This document shows, piece after piece, positions 1 through 8,174 of a DNA stretch of 64,000 nucleotides. This DNA is from Rhodococcus rhodnii. Lineage in GTDB: Bacteria; Actinomycetota; Actinomycetes; Mycobacteriales; Pseudonocardiaceae. The notes beneath the pieces were generated by a model, which was not told the DNA's origin, ran no database searches, and saw only the letters and a list, made by a program, of their open reading frames with translations. The stretch spans positions 1-64,000 of the forward strand of contig JOAA01000026.1 in NCBI GenBank assembly GCA_000720375.1, written 5' to 3'. Numbering within the stretch: position 1 is the first letter of the stretch; the number at the start of each line of letters is the position of its first letter. A program made the position numbers and the translations under genes.

Positions 1-683
1 ACAACGAGCCAACCCGCACCGAACTAACCATCGACACCGACGGCACCACAGGCTCAGCCACCGCCACACTCGAAGCAACCGACTGGCACCCCATCTGGGT
101 CCCAGACCTGAAGGCCTGGGTTCCGATCGCCAGCATCACAACCGGCAACTGGCTACAAACCTCAGCCGGCACCTGGGGCCAGGTCACCGCCGTTCGTCAG
201 TACACCAACAACACCCCCGCCCACGACCTCACCATCGACGGCACCCACACATATCACGTCCTCGCTTCCACCACCCCAATCCTCGTCCACAACTGCAGTG
301 ATCCCCCGTCAGACACAAGGCATCTGCAGGATCATGCAGACGCTCTACAGGTAGAGATTTCAGAAGGTGGTCAGAAGTACCGCACAACTGCTGTTCTGCA
401 CGCAAAAGGTGTAGAAACCGAGGTTGACATCGCTGCCGTCGGCGCGAACTCCAACATTACAGGAAAGCAAAAGACTGCATTCGGGTTGAGAAATCCGGTC
501 GGTCTTGCCGTTTCTTCCTCGATACCGTTCCATGCCGAGGTTAAAGCAGTGATGGCCGCACGGTATCTCGGACTTCAGCCGAGTGCGATCGCGGCAAGCC
601 GGCCGTTCTGTCCGCGGTGTCGTCGCTTCCTTATTAGGCAAGGTGCTACCATTACTGGTCCGCGGACGGCTGTCTGGGATTGA
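1..683 (+). CDS. Polymorphic toxin C-terminus: Hint autoprotease plus deaminase-like toxin (5' partial)
   Basis: The gene enters from the left edge (first full codon at 3) and 226 residues are visible. Residues 1-97 look like the end of a Hint (intein-like) domain: a TDWHPIWV stretch, then LVHNC at the expected cleavage site. Such domains release the toxin tip. The last ~125 residues contain HAEVKAVMAA and, about 25 residues later, FCPRCRRFL. The HAE plus CxxC layout matches the zinc site of cytidine-deaminase-fold toxins (SCP1.201/YwqJ-like families), so a nucleic-acid or nucleotide deaminase is inferred. Codon use in the tip is visibly more AT-rich than in the Hint part, as in exchanged toxin cassettes. 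The N-terminal delivery part lies outside the window. The fold is fairly sure, the substrate unknown. Confidence 0.72.
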   Translation, partial: NEPTRTELTIDTDGTTGSATATLEATDWHPIWVPDLKAWVPIASITTGNWLQTSAGTWGQVTAVRQYTNNTPAHDLTIDGTHTYHVLASTTPILVHNCSDPPSDTRHLQDHADALQVEISEGGQKYRTTAVLHAKGVETEVDIAAVGANSNITGKQKTAFGLRNPVGLAVSSSIPFHAEVKAVMAARYLGLQPSAIAASRPFCPRCRRFLIRQGATITGPRTAVWD

Positions 684-729
684 TGGGAGATGGGGTCATT
701 GTCAAACGCTTGCCGTGGGCAAGGTAGCG

Positions 730-1365
730 ATGCTTACTGACGAACAGGCCAAGCGGATCCGGGAGGCATGCGACAGCATGTCTCCCGGACGGGTGGCAGC
801 GCTGGCACTGGCTGCGGTTCATCGAATTCTGCCGGTGTATCAGGTGTACTCGGAGGTTCATCCAGCTCTGCGCGGCCATGTGCCGACGCATGACGCGATA
901 ATCGCAGCCTGGCGTTTTCTGCGGCGCCAGCCTGGTGCAACGGCAGAGTTGGCGGCGCGAAGGATCAGTGCTGCGAAAACAGCTGCGAATAGGGATCTAG
1001 CTCGTGTCGAGGCTGGCGACGTTGATTTGCCTGAATCACTCGTATCTGCCACTATTCTGGCGGTGATGTCTGCGTTCGATGCCTTTGTCGGCGAGTCTCG
1101 GACCGCAGCTTATGATGCCGTGTTGGCCGCGCTTGATGTAGATGTTATTTGGGCTGAAGGCGTCGGTGATATGGATCCTACGTCCGAAGGAATTGTACAG
1201 TGGGCTAATATGGTGGCTCAGTATCGTATGCAGTCCCAAGATATCGATGACCTGTCAGTCAGGTCTGAGTCCGAAGAAATTGAGGCGCTGGATACGGTTT
1301 ATTTTCGTGCTGAAAGTGAGGGGCTCGCGTACCTCACGCGAATGAGTGAACTCCTTGGTCAGTGA
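730..1365 (+). CDS. Putative immunity protein for the upstream deaminase-like toxin
   Basis: This 211-residue protein begins 46 bp after the toxin stop. ATG at 730 is taken as the start; an in-frame GTG at 715 is possible and neither has a strong ribosome site. It has no signal peptide or membrane helix, is helical in character and acidic towards the C-terminus (run of D/E around residues 170-190). I do not recognise a named family. Position directly behind a polymorphic toxin tip, same strand, and the same moderately AT-rich codon use argue that it neutralises the toxin. The function is inferred from context only; an unrelated regulator cannot be excluded. Confidence 0.5.
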   Translation: MLTDEQAKRIREACDSMSPGRVAALALAAVHRILPVYQVYSEVHPALRGHVPTHDAIIAAWRFLRRQPGATAELAARRISAAKTAANRDLARVEAGDVDLPESLVSATILAVMSAFDAFVGESRTAAYDAVLAALDVDVIWAEGVGDMDPTSEGIVQWANMVAQYRMQSQDIDDLSVRSESEEIEALDTVYFRAESEGLAYLTRMSELLGQ

Positions 1366-1410
1366 ACAGAGCGGTATAGGCAGCGGGTGCCTCTGAGGCG
1401 ATGAAGTCAG

Positions 1411-1710
1411 CTGATTGGTGGATCGCTTGCCCGCGCAGGTGTTCCACTAACCGTCGGCGCCCACGGATAGCACATCAACCGTGGCTTCTGGGATGTGCTC
1501 AGGGAAGAGCTACCGGACGTCCTTGGTGATCTGACTGGTGTCAATGATGTGCGTGATTGTTTCACCAAGTTTGATCTGTGGGCGTGCGCGGGGATCATTC
1601 CGTGGGGCAGGATGCTCAAACTGGTGCCCTCGGCAGGCAAGGTCTTCCGTGCCGTTCGTAAGGCTCTGTATTGGGAAGACCGTGTCTACTTCCATGGGGC
1701 GAGAACATGA
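1411..1710 (+). pseudogene. Remnant of a second polymorphic-toxin module (pretoxin region)
   Basis: One reading frame is interrupted by a TAG at 1468-1470. Before it the frame reads GGSLARAGVPLTVGAHG; after it a roughly 80-residue piece contains GDLTGVNDVRDC, ACAGIIPWGRMLK and AGKVFRAVRKAL. This wording is typical of the linker that precedes toxin tips in actinobacterial Rhs/secreted polymorphic toxins. There is no start codon context and no toxin domain after it. I read it as a displaced, decayed toxin cassette left behind the active one, the common orphan-module arrangement of these loci. An expressed GTG-started 71-residue peptide (1495-1710) is formally possible but unlikely. Confidence 0.5.
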
Positions 1711-1837
1711 CGCAAGCTCAGCGGCTGCATCAAGCGCAAACGGGCATCAACGGCGCGGTATGCTTGCGTTGTCAACGGAGCCAAGGTGGGACGTTGGCTA
1801 GGGTATTCCGGAAATTCCACAAAGCGTTCAGGATCTA

Positions 1838-2097
1838 ATGTCGGAAGACCGAGAGATATACGGCTTACTTGAAAAGCATATGGCGAGTAGTTGGCCAGAT
1901 CGTAAGCACGTCGATTTAAAATGGGATGAGCGGCTGATTGCGGAGGTGATATCCGACTTCAATGTTAGGCGGCTATCGCCGATACCGCCGCTAGATACCA
2001 TCTATACGTATTTTACGATGGGCTTATTCCGCTTCGGGTCGGCAATGCGAGAGTTTTAGAATCGCTAGGTCTGGGCGAAAATGGGGGTCAGACGTAA
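1838..2097 (+). pseudogene. Frameshifted remnant, possibly of an immunity gene
   Basis: An ATG at 1838 opens a frame of about 55 sensible residues (starting MSEDREIYGLLEKHM). It ends in a short tail at 2059, while another frame carries on from about 1969 with YDGLIPLRVGNARVLESLG and stops at 2097. Both halves look protein-like, so a frameshift between about 1970 and 2017 is likely. The AT-rich codon use matches the toxin and immunity genes upstream. It follows the decayed pretoxin fragment, so an old immunity gene is the simplest guess. No family was recognised. Confidence 0.35.
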
Positions 2098-2100
2098 CGA

Positions 2101-2132
2101 AAGCTCCTATCGGGGGAATCTGACAGGAGCTT
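2101..2132 (+). terminator. Stem-loop after the toxin/immunity remnants
   Basis: AAGCTCCT (2101-2108) pairs perfectly with AGGAGCTT (2125-2132) across a 16-base loop, followed by CATTTCTG. There is no long U tract, so termination strength is uncertain. Confidence 0.45.
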
Positions 2133-2137
2133 CATTT

Positions 2138-2233
2138 CTGTCACGGCGACAGTCGCCGAATATCGGATCCGTGATGCTGCACGACGAGGGAACCAACAAG
2201 GTGTCCGTGACCCACGGCGAACTGGACGGCTGA
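2138..2233 (+). other. Possible 3' coding remnant
   Basis: A frame ending at a TGA at 2231-2233 has strong actinomycete codon bias (almost every third base G or C) and reads NIGSVMLHDEGTNKVSVTH near its end. No start or upstream gene body is present. It may be the tail of a gene lost when the toxin cassettes were inserted; no family is recognised. Confidence 0.25.
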
Positions 2234-2245
2234 ACCTTTCGAGGC

Positions 2246-3139
2246 TTAGTCGCGTTGCCGACTGTCCACGCCTGGGCCGGCTGCCGCCCAGCTGGCGAGG
2301 AGATTCATGGCTCGACGCGACGGTGATTCGGCCTCGGTCGTGTAGACGTACAGCGTCGTGTCGGGGTCGCCAGGCAGCATAAGGGTTTCGTACTCAACCG
2401 TCAGGTCCCCGACGATGGGGTGACGCAGTCGTTTCGAGCCGTGGGTGCGTTGGTGGACCCGGTGTTGCTCCCACCACTGGTCGAACTCCGGGCTGTGTTC
2501 GCGCAATTCGGCCACGAGCTCGGTAGTGGCGCGGTCATCGGAGTCGCGGCCGACCTCGAATCGGAGGCTTTCGACCGCGGCACGGGCCTGGTCCTGCCAG
2601 TCCACGAACAATGATCGGGCGTCCTGGCTGAGGAACATCCAGCGGGCGTAGTTGCGTTGCCTCGGCGGCAACTCGTCGAAGTCGGCGAACAATGCCTTGG
2701 CCATCCTGTTTGCGGCCAGGATGTCGGTACGGCGGCCGAGGACGAGTGCGGGTTCGCCGTCGAGGGAATCGAGAAGTTGATAGAGCCCGGGACGCACTCG
2801 TTGGACATCACGCGCGCGTCTAAGGGTGGAAGTCGTTGTCAGGCCGAAGAGGTCTTCGAGGTGTGCACGTCCCGCGGCGTCGAGTCCTAGTGCGCGGCCG
2901 ATCGCCTCGACCACGGGGGCGGAGGGTGTGATGCGTCGGCCTTGCTCGAGGCGGGCGTAGTAGTCCGTTGACACTCCGGCCAACAGCGCGACTTCCTCAC
3001 GGCGTAGGCCGGGCACGCGGCGCACCCTGCCGTCGGGCGGCAGGCCCGCCCGGGACGGGTCGATCTGGCTGCGGGCTCGCCGCAGGAAATCGGCGAGCTC
3101 GCGGTTGGTCTTGGCCACAGCATGCATTGTCGCCGACAT
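2246..3139 (-). CDS. XRE-family regulator with MmyB-like C-terminal domain
   Basis: A 297-residue cytoplasmic DNA-binding regulator. Residues ~10-75 hold an XRE helix-turn-helix (RREEVALLAGVSTDYYARLEQ). The following ~200 residues match the MmyB-like ligand-binding domain (GLYQLLDSLDGEPALVLGRR, then ANRMAKALF and YARWMFL), which is PAS-like and in some members binds fatty acids. The start is set at the ATG at 3139; an in-frame ATG at 3127 also exists. It is divergent from the short-chain dehydrogenase at 3258 with 118 bp between them. In actinomycetes such regulators commonly control the adjacent divergent oxidoreductase gene, and I infer that here. No defect is visible. Confidence 0.88.
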   Translation of the reverse strand: MSATMHAVAKTNRELADFLRRARSQIDPSRAGLPPDGRVRRVPGLRREEVALLAGVSTDYYARLEQGRRITPSAPVVEAIGRALGLDAAGRAHLEDLFGLTTTSTLRRARDVQRVRPGLYQLLDSLDGEPALVLGRRTDILAANRMAKALFADFDELPPRQRNYARWMFLSQDARSLFVDWQDQARAAVESLRFEVGRDSDDRATTELVAELREHSPEFDQWWEQHRVHQRTHGSKRLRHPIVGDLTVEYETLMLPGDPDTTLYVYTTEAESPSRRAMNLLASWAAAGPGVDSRQRD

Positions 3140-3257
3140 TGTCCGGTCATGGGTGGACCTGTGAGTCCTAGGTTGCACAGGGCGCGCGATGGGCGTCCAC
3201 AGCGGCTTTTCTTGCGCCAGCCTTGGGTCATACCCGTACTGCGACTTAAGGATGGCA

Positions 3258-4118
3258 ATGAGTTTTCCAACGGATCGACCCGCGACCTGGTTTGTGACCG
3301 GTACTTCCCGTGGCTTGGGCCTTGAGTTGGTCAAGCAACTGATCGAGCGTGGCGACAACGTCGCGGCGACGACACGCTCGACCGAGCGGCTGCGCTCGGC
3401 ACTCGGTGATGGCGTCGACGCTTCACGGCTGCTGCCGCTCGCTGTCGACCTGCGTGACGACGAGGCGGTCGCACATGCCGTGCATCAGACAATCGAGCGC
3501 TTCGGTGGCTTGGACGTCGTCGTCAACAACGCTGGCTACGGCTTCCTGGCTGCGGTGGAGGAGACCACAGATCTAGACGTACGCGCCATGGTCGACGTTC
3601 AGGTCGTGGGTGTGTGGAACGTGTTGCGTGCCGCTGTGCCGGTCCTGCGCAGGCAGCAAAGCGGCCACATCGTCAACGTGTCGTCGATCCTCGGGCTGAC
3701 CGCCGTCCCGGGGTGGGCGCTCTACTGCGCTGGCAAGTTCGCGCTGGAGGGCCTCAGTGAGGCGCTCGCCGCCGAGGTCTCCGACTTCGGCGTCAAGGTC
3801 ACCATCGTCGAACCCGGCTATTTCCGCACCGACTTCCTCACCAAGGACTCGCTCGCATTGCCCGCCGCCACCACGGATGCATACCCGGCCATCCGTGAGA
3901 TGACCTCGAACCACCTGAACCTGCAGGGCAGCCAGCTCGGTGACCCGGTCAAGGGCGCTGCGGCGATCATCAGCCAGGTCGTCAGCGGGGCGGGTCCGCT
4001 GCGTCAACTGCTTGGCTCGGACGCGCATTCCTACGCCACCGCCAAAGTCGACGCCCTGCGTGCGAATCTCGATGCCACAACGCAGACCGCCGCCGCCACC
4101 GACTTCGCCACAGCCTGA
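3258..4118 (+). CDS. Short-chain dehydrogenase/reductase (SDR)
   Basis: A classical NAD(P)-dependent SDR of 286 residues. The Rossmann glycine motif TGTSRGLG is at residues ~14-21, NNAG at ~92-95, the catalytic Ser in NVSS and the Tyr/Lys pair in YCAGK near residue 156. The ATG at 3258 is preferred over the ATG at 3252 because AAGGA lies at 3248-3252. The substrate is not deducible. It is divergently transcribed from an XRE/MmyB regulator, a frequent pairing in which the regulator senses a small molecule and controls the reductase. The next gene, a lipoprotein, starts 73 bp downstream and is probably independent. Confidence 0.9.
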   Translation: MSFPTDRPATWFVTGTSRGLGLELVKQLIERGDNVAATTRSTERLRSALGDGVDASRLLPLAVDLRDDEAVAHAVHQTIERFGGLDVVVNNAGYGFLAAVEETTDLDVRAMVDVQVVGVWNVLRAAVPVLRRQQSGHIVNVSSILGLTAVPGWALYCAGKFALEGLSEALAAEVSDFGVKVTIVEPGYFRTDFLTKDSLALPAATTDAYPAIREMTSNHLNLQGSQLGDPVKGAAAIISQVVSGAGPLRQLLGSDAHSYATAKVDALRANLDATTQTAAATDFATA

Positions 4119-4191
4119 TCACCCGGTTGACAAGTCACTGATCCGCCCCTTGGGCCGTGGGCAGTTGGCCGGCGCGTTAGCATGCGCGGCC

Positions 4192-4773
4192 ATGACACGT
4201 CGTTGGGTTGTCTCGATCAGCGCCTTGACCTTCTTAGCCGCCGGCTGCGCGGCCGAAAACCCGCCCGCCGCGCAGCCGCCCGGCACCAATAGCAGCTCCG
4301 CGTCCCTCCCGACCTCCAACACCGGACAGCAATCGGCACCGATCACCGCAGCGTGTCCGCTGCTGTCCAATGACGACCTCACTCGACTGCTCAACAACGG
4401 CAAGGACGCCAAACTCACTCCGACCGAACGCAAGCCCGAGGACGACGACGGCAACAAGATCTACCGGTGCGCCTACACCCGGGGTGGCAACACCGCACTC
4501 GAACTCATCGCCAGGGAATTCCCGGCGACCAATGGCCGCAGCGCGGCGTCCGCGATCGACTCGATGGGCAAGTCCGCGAAGTCCAAAACCACTCCGGTGA
4601 GCGGAGTCGGTGAGGCGGCGGTGTTCTACCCGACTTCCGACGGCACTGGTGTGCTCCTCGCCGGCGCCAAGCACTCCGGCGACAACGTCCGCCTGATCGC
4701 TTTGACCGGGCCGAAAGTCCTGCCGCAGGAGAAGCTCACCGAAGTCGCGGCCGCCGTCATGGCTCGCTTGTGA
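4192..4773 (+). CDS. Secreted lipoprotein, DUF3558-like
   Basis: A 193-residue protein with a signal peptide and lipobox (LTFLAAGC; Cys at about residue 18), so it should be lipid-anchored on the outer face of the membrane. A Ser/Thr/Pro/Gln-rich linker (residues ~20-50) leads to a compact domain beginning ACPLLSNDDLTRLL and carrying a second conserved Cys (IYRCAYTRG). This organisation matches the DUF3558 lipoproteins abundant in Pseudonocardiales and mycobacteria, whose role is unknown. The ATG at 4192 was chosen because it directly precedes the basic n-region MTRRW. Confidence 0.72.
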   Translation: MTRRWVVSISALTFLAAGCAAENPPAAQPPGTNSSSASLPTSNTGQQSAPITAACPLLSNDDLTRLLNNGKDAKLTPTERKPEDDDGNKIYRCAYTRGGNTALELIAREFPATNGRSAASAIDSMGKSAKSKTTPVSGVGEAAVFYPTSDGTGVLLAGAKHSGDNVRLIALTGPKVLPQEKLTEVAAAVMARL

Positions 4774-4874
4774 CGCCAAGCGCACGGCCAACCAACATAC
4801 CCGCTGGCGTAATGGTCTTCGAAAGTCAAGCCCAGCCAACGGTAATTCGTGTGACAGGGAATGCCCGGTAGGTG

Positions 4875-5609
4875 ATGGTGTCGGGTATGGATGACGATCT
4901 TGCCGTGCTGCGGCGGGCCCGCATGCGATGGAACACGCCACTTTCGGTGGCCCATGCCGATGTGCTGCTGGACCGCCTGGACCTTGACGCCGGTTCGCGG
5001 GTGGTCGATCTGGGTAGCGGGTGGGGCGAGTTGTTGATGCATGCGGTGGAGCGGGCCGACGGCGTACACGGCTTGGGCGTGGATACCGACCAAGTGGCGT
5101 TGGAACGTGGACGGGCGCTGGCGCGGGAACGTGGCCTGGCAGAGCGGATCGAGTTCGTGCAGGCGGACGCATCCACCTGGTCTGGGGCTACCGAGCATGC
5201 CCTGTGTATCGGTTCCTCGCATGCGTTCGGCGATACCCGGGCTGCGATCGAGGCCTTGGCGGCGGTTGTACCTGCTGGTGGCCGGCTGTTGTTCGGCGAT
5301 GGCTTCTGGCAGGCGTCGCCGAACCCTGCCGCTGTGGAGATCTTCGGCGACCAGATCCTCACGCTGCCCGAACTGGTGGACAGCAGTCGCTCGGCGGGCT
5401 GGCGGGTCATCCATTTGAGCACTGCGGACCAGAGGGAATGGGACGAGTTCGAGTCCTCGTCACGGGCCGGCTGGCAGGAATGGTTGCTCGGCAACGGCTC
5501 CGATCTGCGGGCCCGGGAAATAGGCGAATGGCTCGACACCCGCGAACGCCAGTACATTCAGGACTACCGAGGCGTTCTCGGCTTCGCCTACCTGGTCCTG
5601 GCGCACTGA
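4875..5609 (+). CDS. SAM-dependent methyltransferase
   Basis: A class I methyltransferase of about 244 residues. Motif I is VVDLGSGWGELLMHA near residue 40, with an acidic end of strand 2 (GLGVDTD) and a QADAS motif. The C-terminal half is rich in Trp and Glu. It resembles small-molecule methyltransferases of the ubiE/type-11 class, and the acceptor is unknown. Three in-frame starts exist (GTG 4872, ATG 4875, ATG 4887). GGTAGG just upstream makes 4872/4875 plausible, while GGTGATGG favours 4887, so the start is unsettled by a few codons. It stands alone, convergent with the pentapeptide-repeat gene. Confidence 0.82.
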   Translation: MVSGMDDDLAVLRRARMRWNTPLSVAHADVLLDRLDLDAGSRVVDLGSGWGELLMHAVERADGVHGLGVDTDQVALERGRALARERGLAERIEFVQADASTWSGATEHALCIGSSHAFGDTRAAIEALAAVVPAGGRLLFGDGFWQASPNPAAVEIFGDQILTLPELVDSSRSAGWRVIHLSTADQREWDEFESSSRAGWQEWLLGNGSDLRAREIGEWLDTRERQYIQDYRGVLGFAYLVLAH

Positions 5610-5627
5610 TCGACGGCAACTTCCGAT

Positions 5628-6125
5628 TCACTCGACGTAGATGTCCGTGGTGGTCGCCCGAGTCAGATCGGTTCCGGTGAGCTTCGCCGACCGGATGACG
5701 GCGTGGCTCAGGTCGGCGCCGGTGACATCGACGTCGGCGAATGAGCCGCGGCCGATGGAGACGCGCTGCGCACGGGCGTCTTTCAGCGACGCACCAGTCA
5801 GATCGCACCGCCAGAGTTCGGCTTTGACAAGGACGGCCTCGCTGAGATCGGCCGCGGTCAGGTCACAGTCGAACAGCCGGGCGCCGGCGAGGTCGGCGCC
5901 GGTCATGGTGGCGCGGTCAAGACGGCAGCCGGACAACGTCGCCTCGAACAGGGTGACGCCACTCAGCACGGCCCCAGTCAGCTCCACATTGGACAACTCG
6001 GCTTGGGAAAGGTTGCTGTCCGAGAGATCCGCGCCGGTCAGGTCGACATCGCTCAGGCGAAGCGGACGGCCGGTGGCCGGGTCGTTGAGCCAAGCCGCGT
6101 GCTCGGCGAGTTCACGTTCGATCAT
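5628..6125 (-). CDS. Pentapeptide-repeat protein; candidate immunity partner of the upstream effector
   Basis: A 165-residue protein consisting almost entirely of A(D/N)LxX-type pentapeptide repeats (LTGADLSDSNLSQAELSN and so on, residues ~25-155), which form a right-handed quadrilateral beta-helix. It is cytoplasmic, with no signal peptide or membrane segment. Its ATG overlaps the stop of the effector gene (positions 6122-6125), so the two are co-translated. Pentapeptide-repeat proteins can mimic nucleic acid or act as binding scaffolds. Directly behind a toxin-like gene, an immunity function is a reasonable inference, though no immunity family of this type is firmly known to me. Confidence 0.85.
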   Translation of the reverse strand: MIERELAEHAAWLNDPATGRPLRLSDVDLTGADLSDSNLSQAELSNVELTGAVLSGVTLFEATLSGCRLDRATMTGADLAGARLFDCDLTAADLSEAVLVKAELWRCDLTGASLKDARAQRVSIGRGSFADVDVTGADLSHAVIRSAKLTGTDLTRATTTDIYVE

Positions 6126-7981
6126 TGTGCGCGGATCCGTTCTACTCCCGGCGGAAGGAACCGGATCTCCGCGTGCGTCCGTGTCCCCAGCTGCTGGGTT
6201 ATCAGTGTCCGCACCGCCGCTTGATCCCTCATGCTCATGCCCCGCAGGTCGCCGAGACAGGGCCGTCCGGCCAGCGCCTCACCGGCGATCAGGTCCGCCG
6301 TCGAGTCGACCGTCGAGCTCCGCCCGATTCCCTTGACACTCCACGCTACGCCGGCGCCGTCCAGCACATCCGTGCCGGGTGCTGTCGACCGGGAGACCGG
6401 ACCGGGCAGCACGCCGGATTCCTCCGCGGCGATCGCCTGGCGCGCCTCGGACACCCGGTATGTGCCGATGTCGGGATCGTAGGCGATCTCCTTGTGCCGC
6501 GCGTTCGCGTTCAGCCAGTCCAGGTCGTCCTGGCTGATCCGGCGGCGATGGGTGCCGGCCGCCAGCTCCCGATCGACCCTGGCGATGCCTTCCTGGATCT
6601 CGGCCTGCCTGGCCTGTTCGGCCCGGGCGGCCCGGTTGGCCTCCAGACGCTCGCGTGCGGTGGGCGGTCGGCCTGGGCCCAGTTGGCGTTCCGGCGGAAT
6701 CGTGGTCGGCTCGCCCGCGGGCAACTGGCGCGGTGCGGCAGCGCCGACGTCGTCCGCGTTCTGCAGAACCTCGTCTGTCTGCTGGGTGATCTGCTGGACC
6801 ACCACGCGCTCGCCGTCGTCCAGTTCGCCTTCGACCGAACGCACCGTCGCCCGCCAGTTCGTGTACGACGTGCGGAAGCCGTTGACGATCTGCCCCATGC
6901 TGATCGCCAGGCGCGCGAAGCCGTACATCGCCGTCGCGCTGTGCACGATGTCGACGTAGCGCAGGAATTCCCGTCCGGAGTCGCCGAAGCGTTCGATGAT
7001 CTCGCCACGATGCTCGTTGATCACCGTCGTGATGGTGCCCAGCACGAACGCGGCTCGGTCGGCCCACAGCAGCACGCGTGCCGCCATGCTGGCCTCGACA
7101 CCAAGGCTGAGCAGAGCGCCCGTGCCCAGTGTCAGCCCGATTCCGGCGATCTCAGCGATCTTGGTCAGCGTCTGGGTGTCGTTCTGGTGGGAGACCTGGA
7201 CCAGGAACAGCGCGGGCCGATAGACGACCTCACCGCCGAGGTCGTAGAACTTCACGCCGACGACCTCGTTCTCCGGCAGCACTATGCCGCCGATGAACGC
7301 CTCCCGTGGCACCGTCGAGACCTCGTCGGCGAACATCCGCGTGCCCAGGACCCGGACGGGTTGCTTGACCCAGACCTGACCGCCCTCCCGGCGCTCCGCC
7401 ATGATCGGCGCGTCGTCGAGCACGGTGATGCCGGACGACCGGAACGGGAAGACCTTGCCGCTCAGCATCTGTTCCTGTGCCTGCGCGGGATCCGCACGCT
7501 GGGACTTGACCCGCAGAATCCGGTCGCTCTGCGTCCGCTCGTCGTCGCTCAGGTTGCCTTCGGACAGCTCGTCGTACATCCGGTCGAGCAAGCGCCTGCC
7601 GCTCTCCGACCCGGCGATCGCCACCAACTGGTCGTTGCTTGCCGCCAGCATCAGCTCGAGGGACACGTCATCGCGGTTGTGCCATCCCAGTTCGCCGAGC
7701 ACAGCCTGGACGAACTGGTGTTCCCCGCGTACCGCTCGGGCCAGCAGCGCCCTGCCGAGATCGTCCTCCGCGAGGTTGCCCCAGCTCGTGTGCTCGTCGA
7801 TCAGGTCGCTTTCGGCTGACCGTTGCACGCTCAGATGCGCTGCGACAGCACGGTTTCCGGCCGTGCGCTGCAGCCACAGCATGTGGTCGGCGCCAAACCG
7901 TGGCCCTGGTGGGGCCGAGGAGTCACTCACCGGCTCCGGCTCGGGGGACAACCGTCTGGCCTGCCGCTCCGGTCCAGGCAC
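6122..7981 (-). CDS. Contractile-injection-type effector with C-terminal CdiA/tRNase-like toxin domain
   Basis: A 619-residue protein, with GTG at 7981 chosen (a GTG in the VSDSSAPPGP segment about 17 codons later is an alternative). Near the N-terminus is LQRTAGNRAVAAHLSVQRS, the LQRxxGNxAVxxL signature found on many proteins linked to extracellular contractile injection systems. The middle (residues ~130-400) contains hydrophobic segments around GIGLTLGTGALLSLGVEASM. An Arg/Glu-rich coiled coil follows at ~440-500. The tip (~540-619) reads VLDGAGVAWSVKGIG, then PCLGDLRGMSMRDQAAVR and EIRFLPPGVERI, resembling the CdiA C-terminal tRNase/restriction-like fold (D...WxVK). Toxin function is inferred. 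The downstream pentapeptide gene overlaps by 4 bp. No sheath or tube genes are in this window. Confidence 0.65.
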   Translation of the reverse strand: MPGPERQARRLSPEPEPVSDSSAPPGPRFGADHMLWLQRTAGNRAVAAHLSVQRSAESDLIDEHTSWGNLAEDDLGRALLARAVRGEHQFVQAVLGELGWHNRDDVSLELMLAASNDQLVAIAGSESGRRLLDRMYDELSEGNLSDDERTQSDRILRVKSQRADPAQAQEQMLSGKVFPFRSSGITVLDDAPIMAERREGGQVWVKQPVRVLGTRMFADEVSTVPREAFIGGIVLPENEVVGVKFYDLGGEVVYRPALFLVQVSHQNDTQTLTKIAEIAGIGLTLGTGALLSLGVEASMAARVLLWADRAAFVLGTITTVINEHRGEIIERFGDSGREFLRYVDIVHSATAMYGFARLAISMGQIVNGFRTSYTNWRATVRSVEGELDDGERVVVQQITQQTDEVLQNADDVGAAAPRQLPAGEPTTIPPERQLGPGRPPTARERLEANRAARAEQARQAEIQEGIARVDRELAAGTHRRRISQDDLDWLNANARHKEIAYDPDIGTYRVSEARQAIAAEESGVLPGPVSRSTAPGTDVLDGAGVAWSVKGIGRSSTVDSTADLIAGEALAGRPCLGDLRGMSMRDQAAVRTLITQQLGTRTHAEIRFLPPGVERIRAQ

Positions 7982-8174
7982 AGCCCCACGATTCCACGTG
8001 TCACGGCGTTATCCCGGGCGTGGGCGAAACACGGCCCAAAAGGGCGGCGGTGGCGCACTGGACAACGATGCCCACGACTGTCCTTACTGGACAGACCGGC
8101 TGCCCGCGTATTCGGGTGCCAAATGAGCAAGAACTGTCAATCGGAATAGCTGTTCCGTCGTCTAGGTTGCAGGC

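Noticed and set aside
6125..7819. 564-codon plus-strand frame opposite the effector gene
   Set aside because: Antisense shadow; composition is His/Arg/Ala-rich with no recognisable motif, whereas the minus strand has the LQRxxGN signature and overlaps its partner gene.
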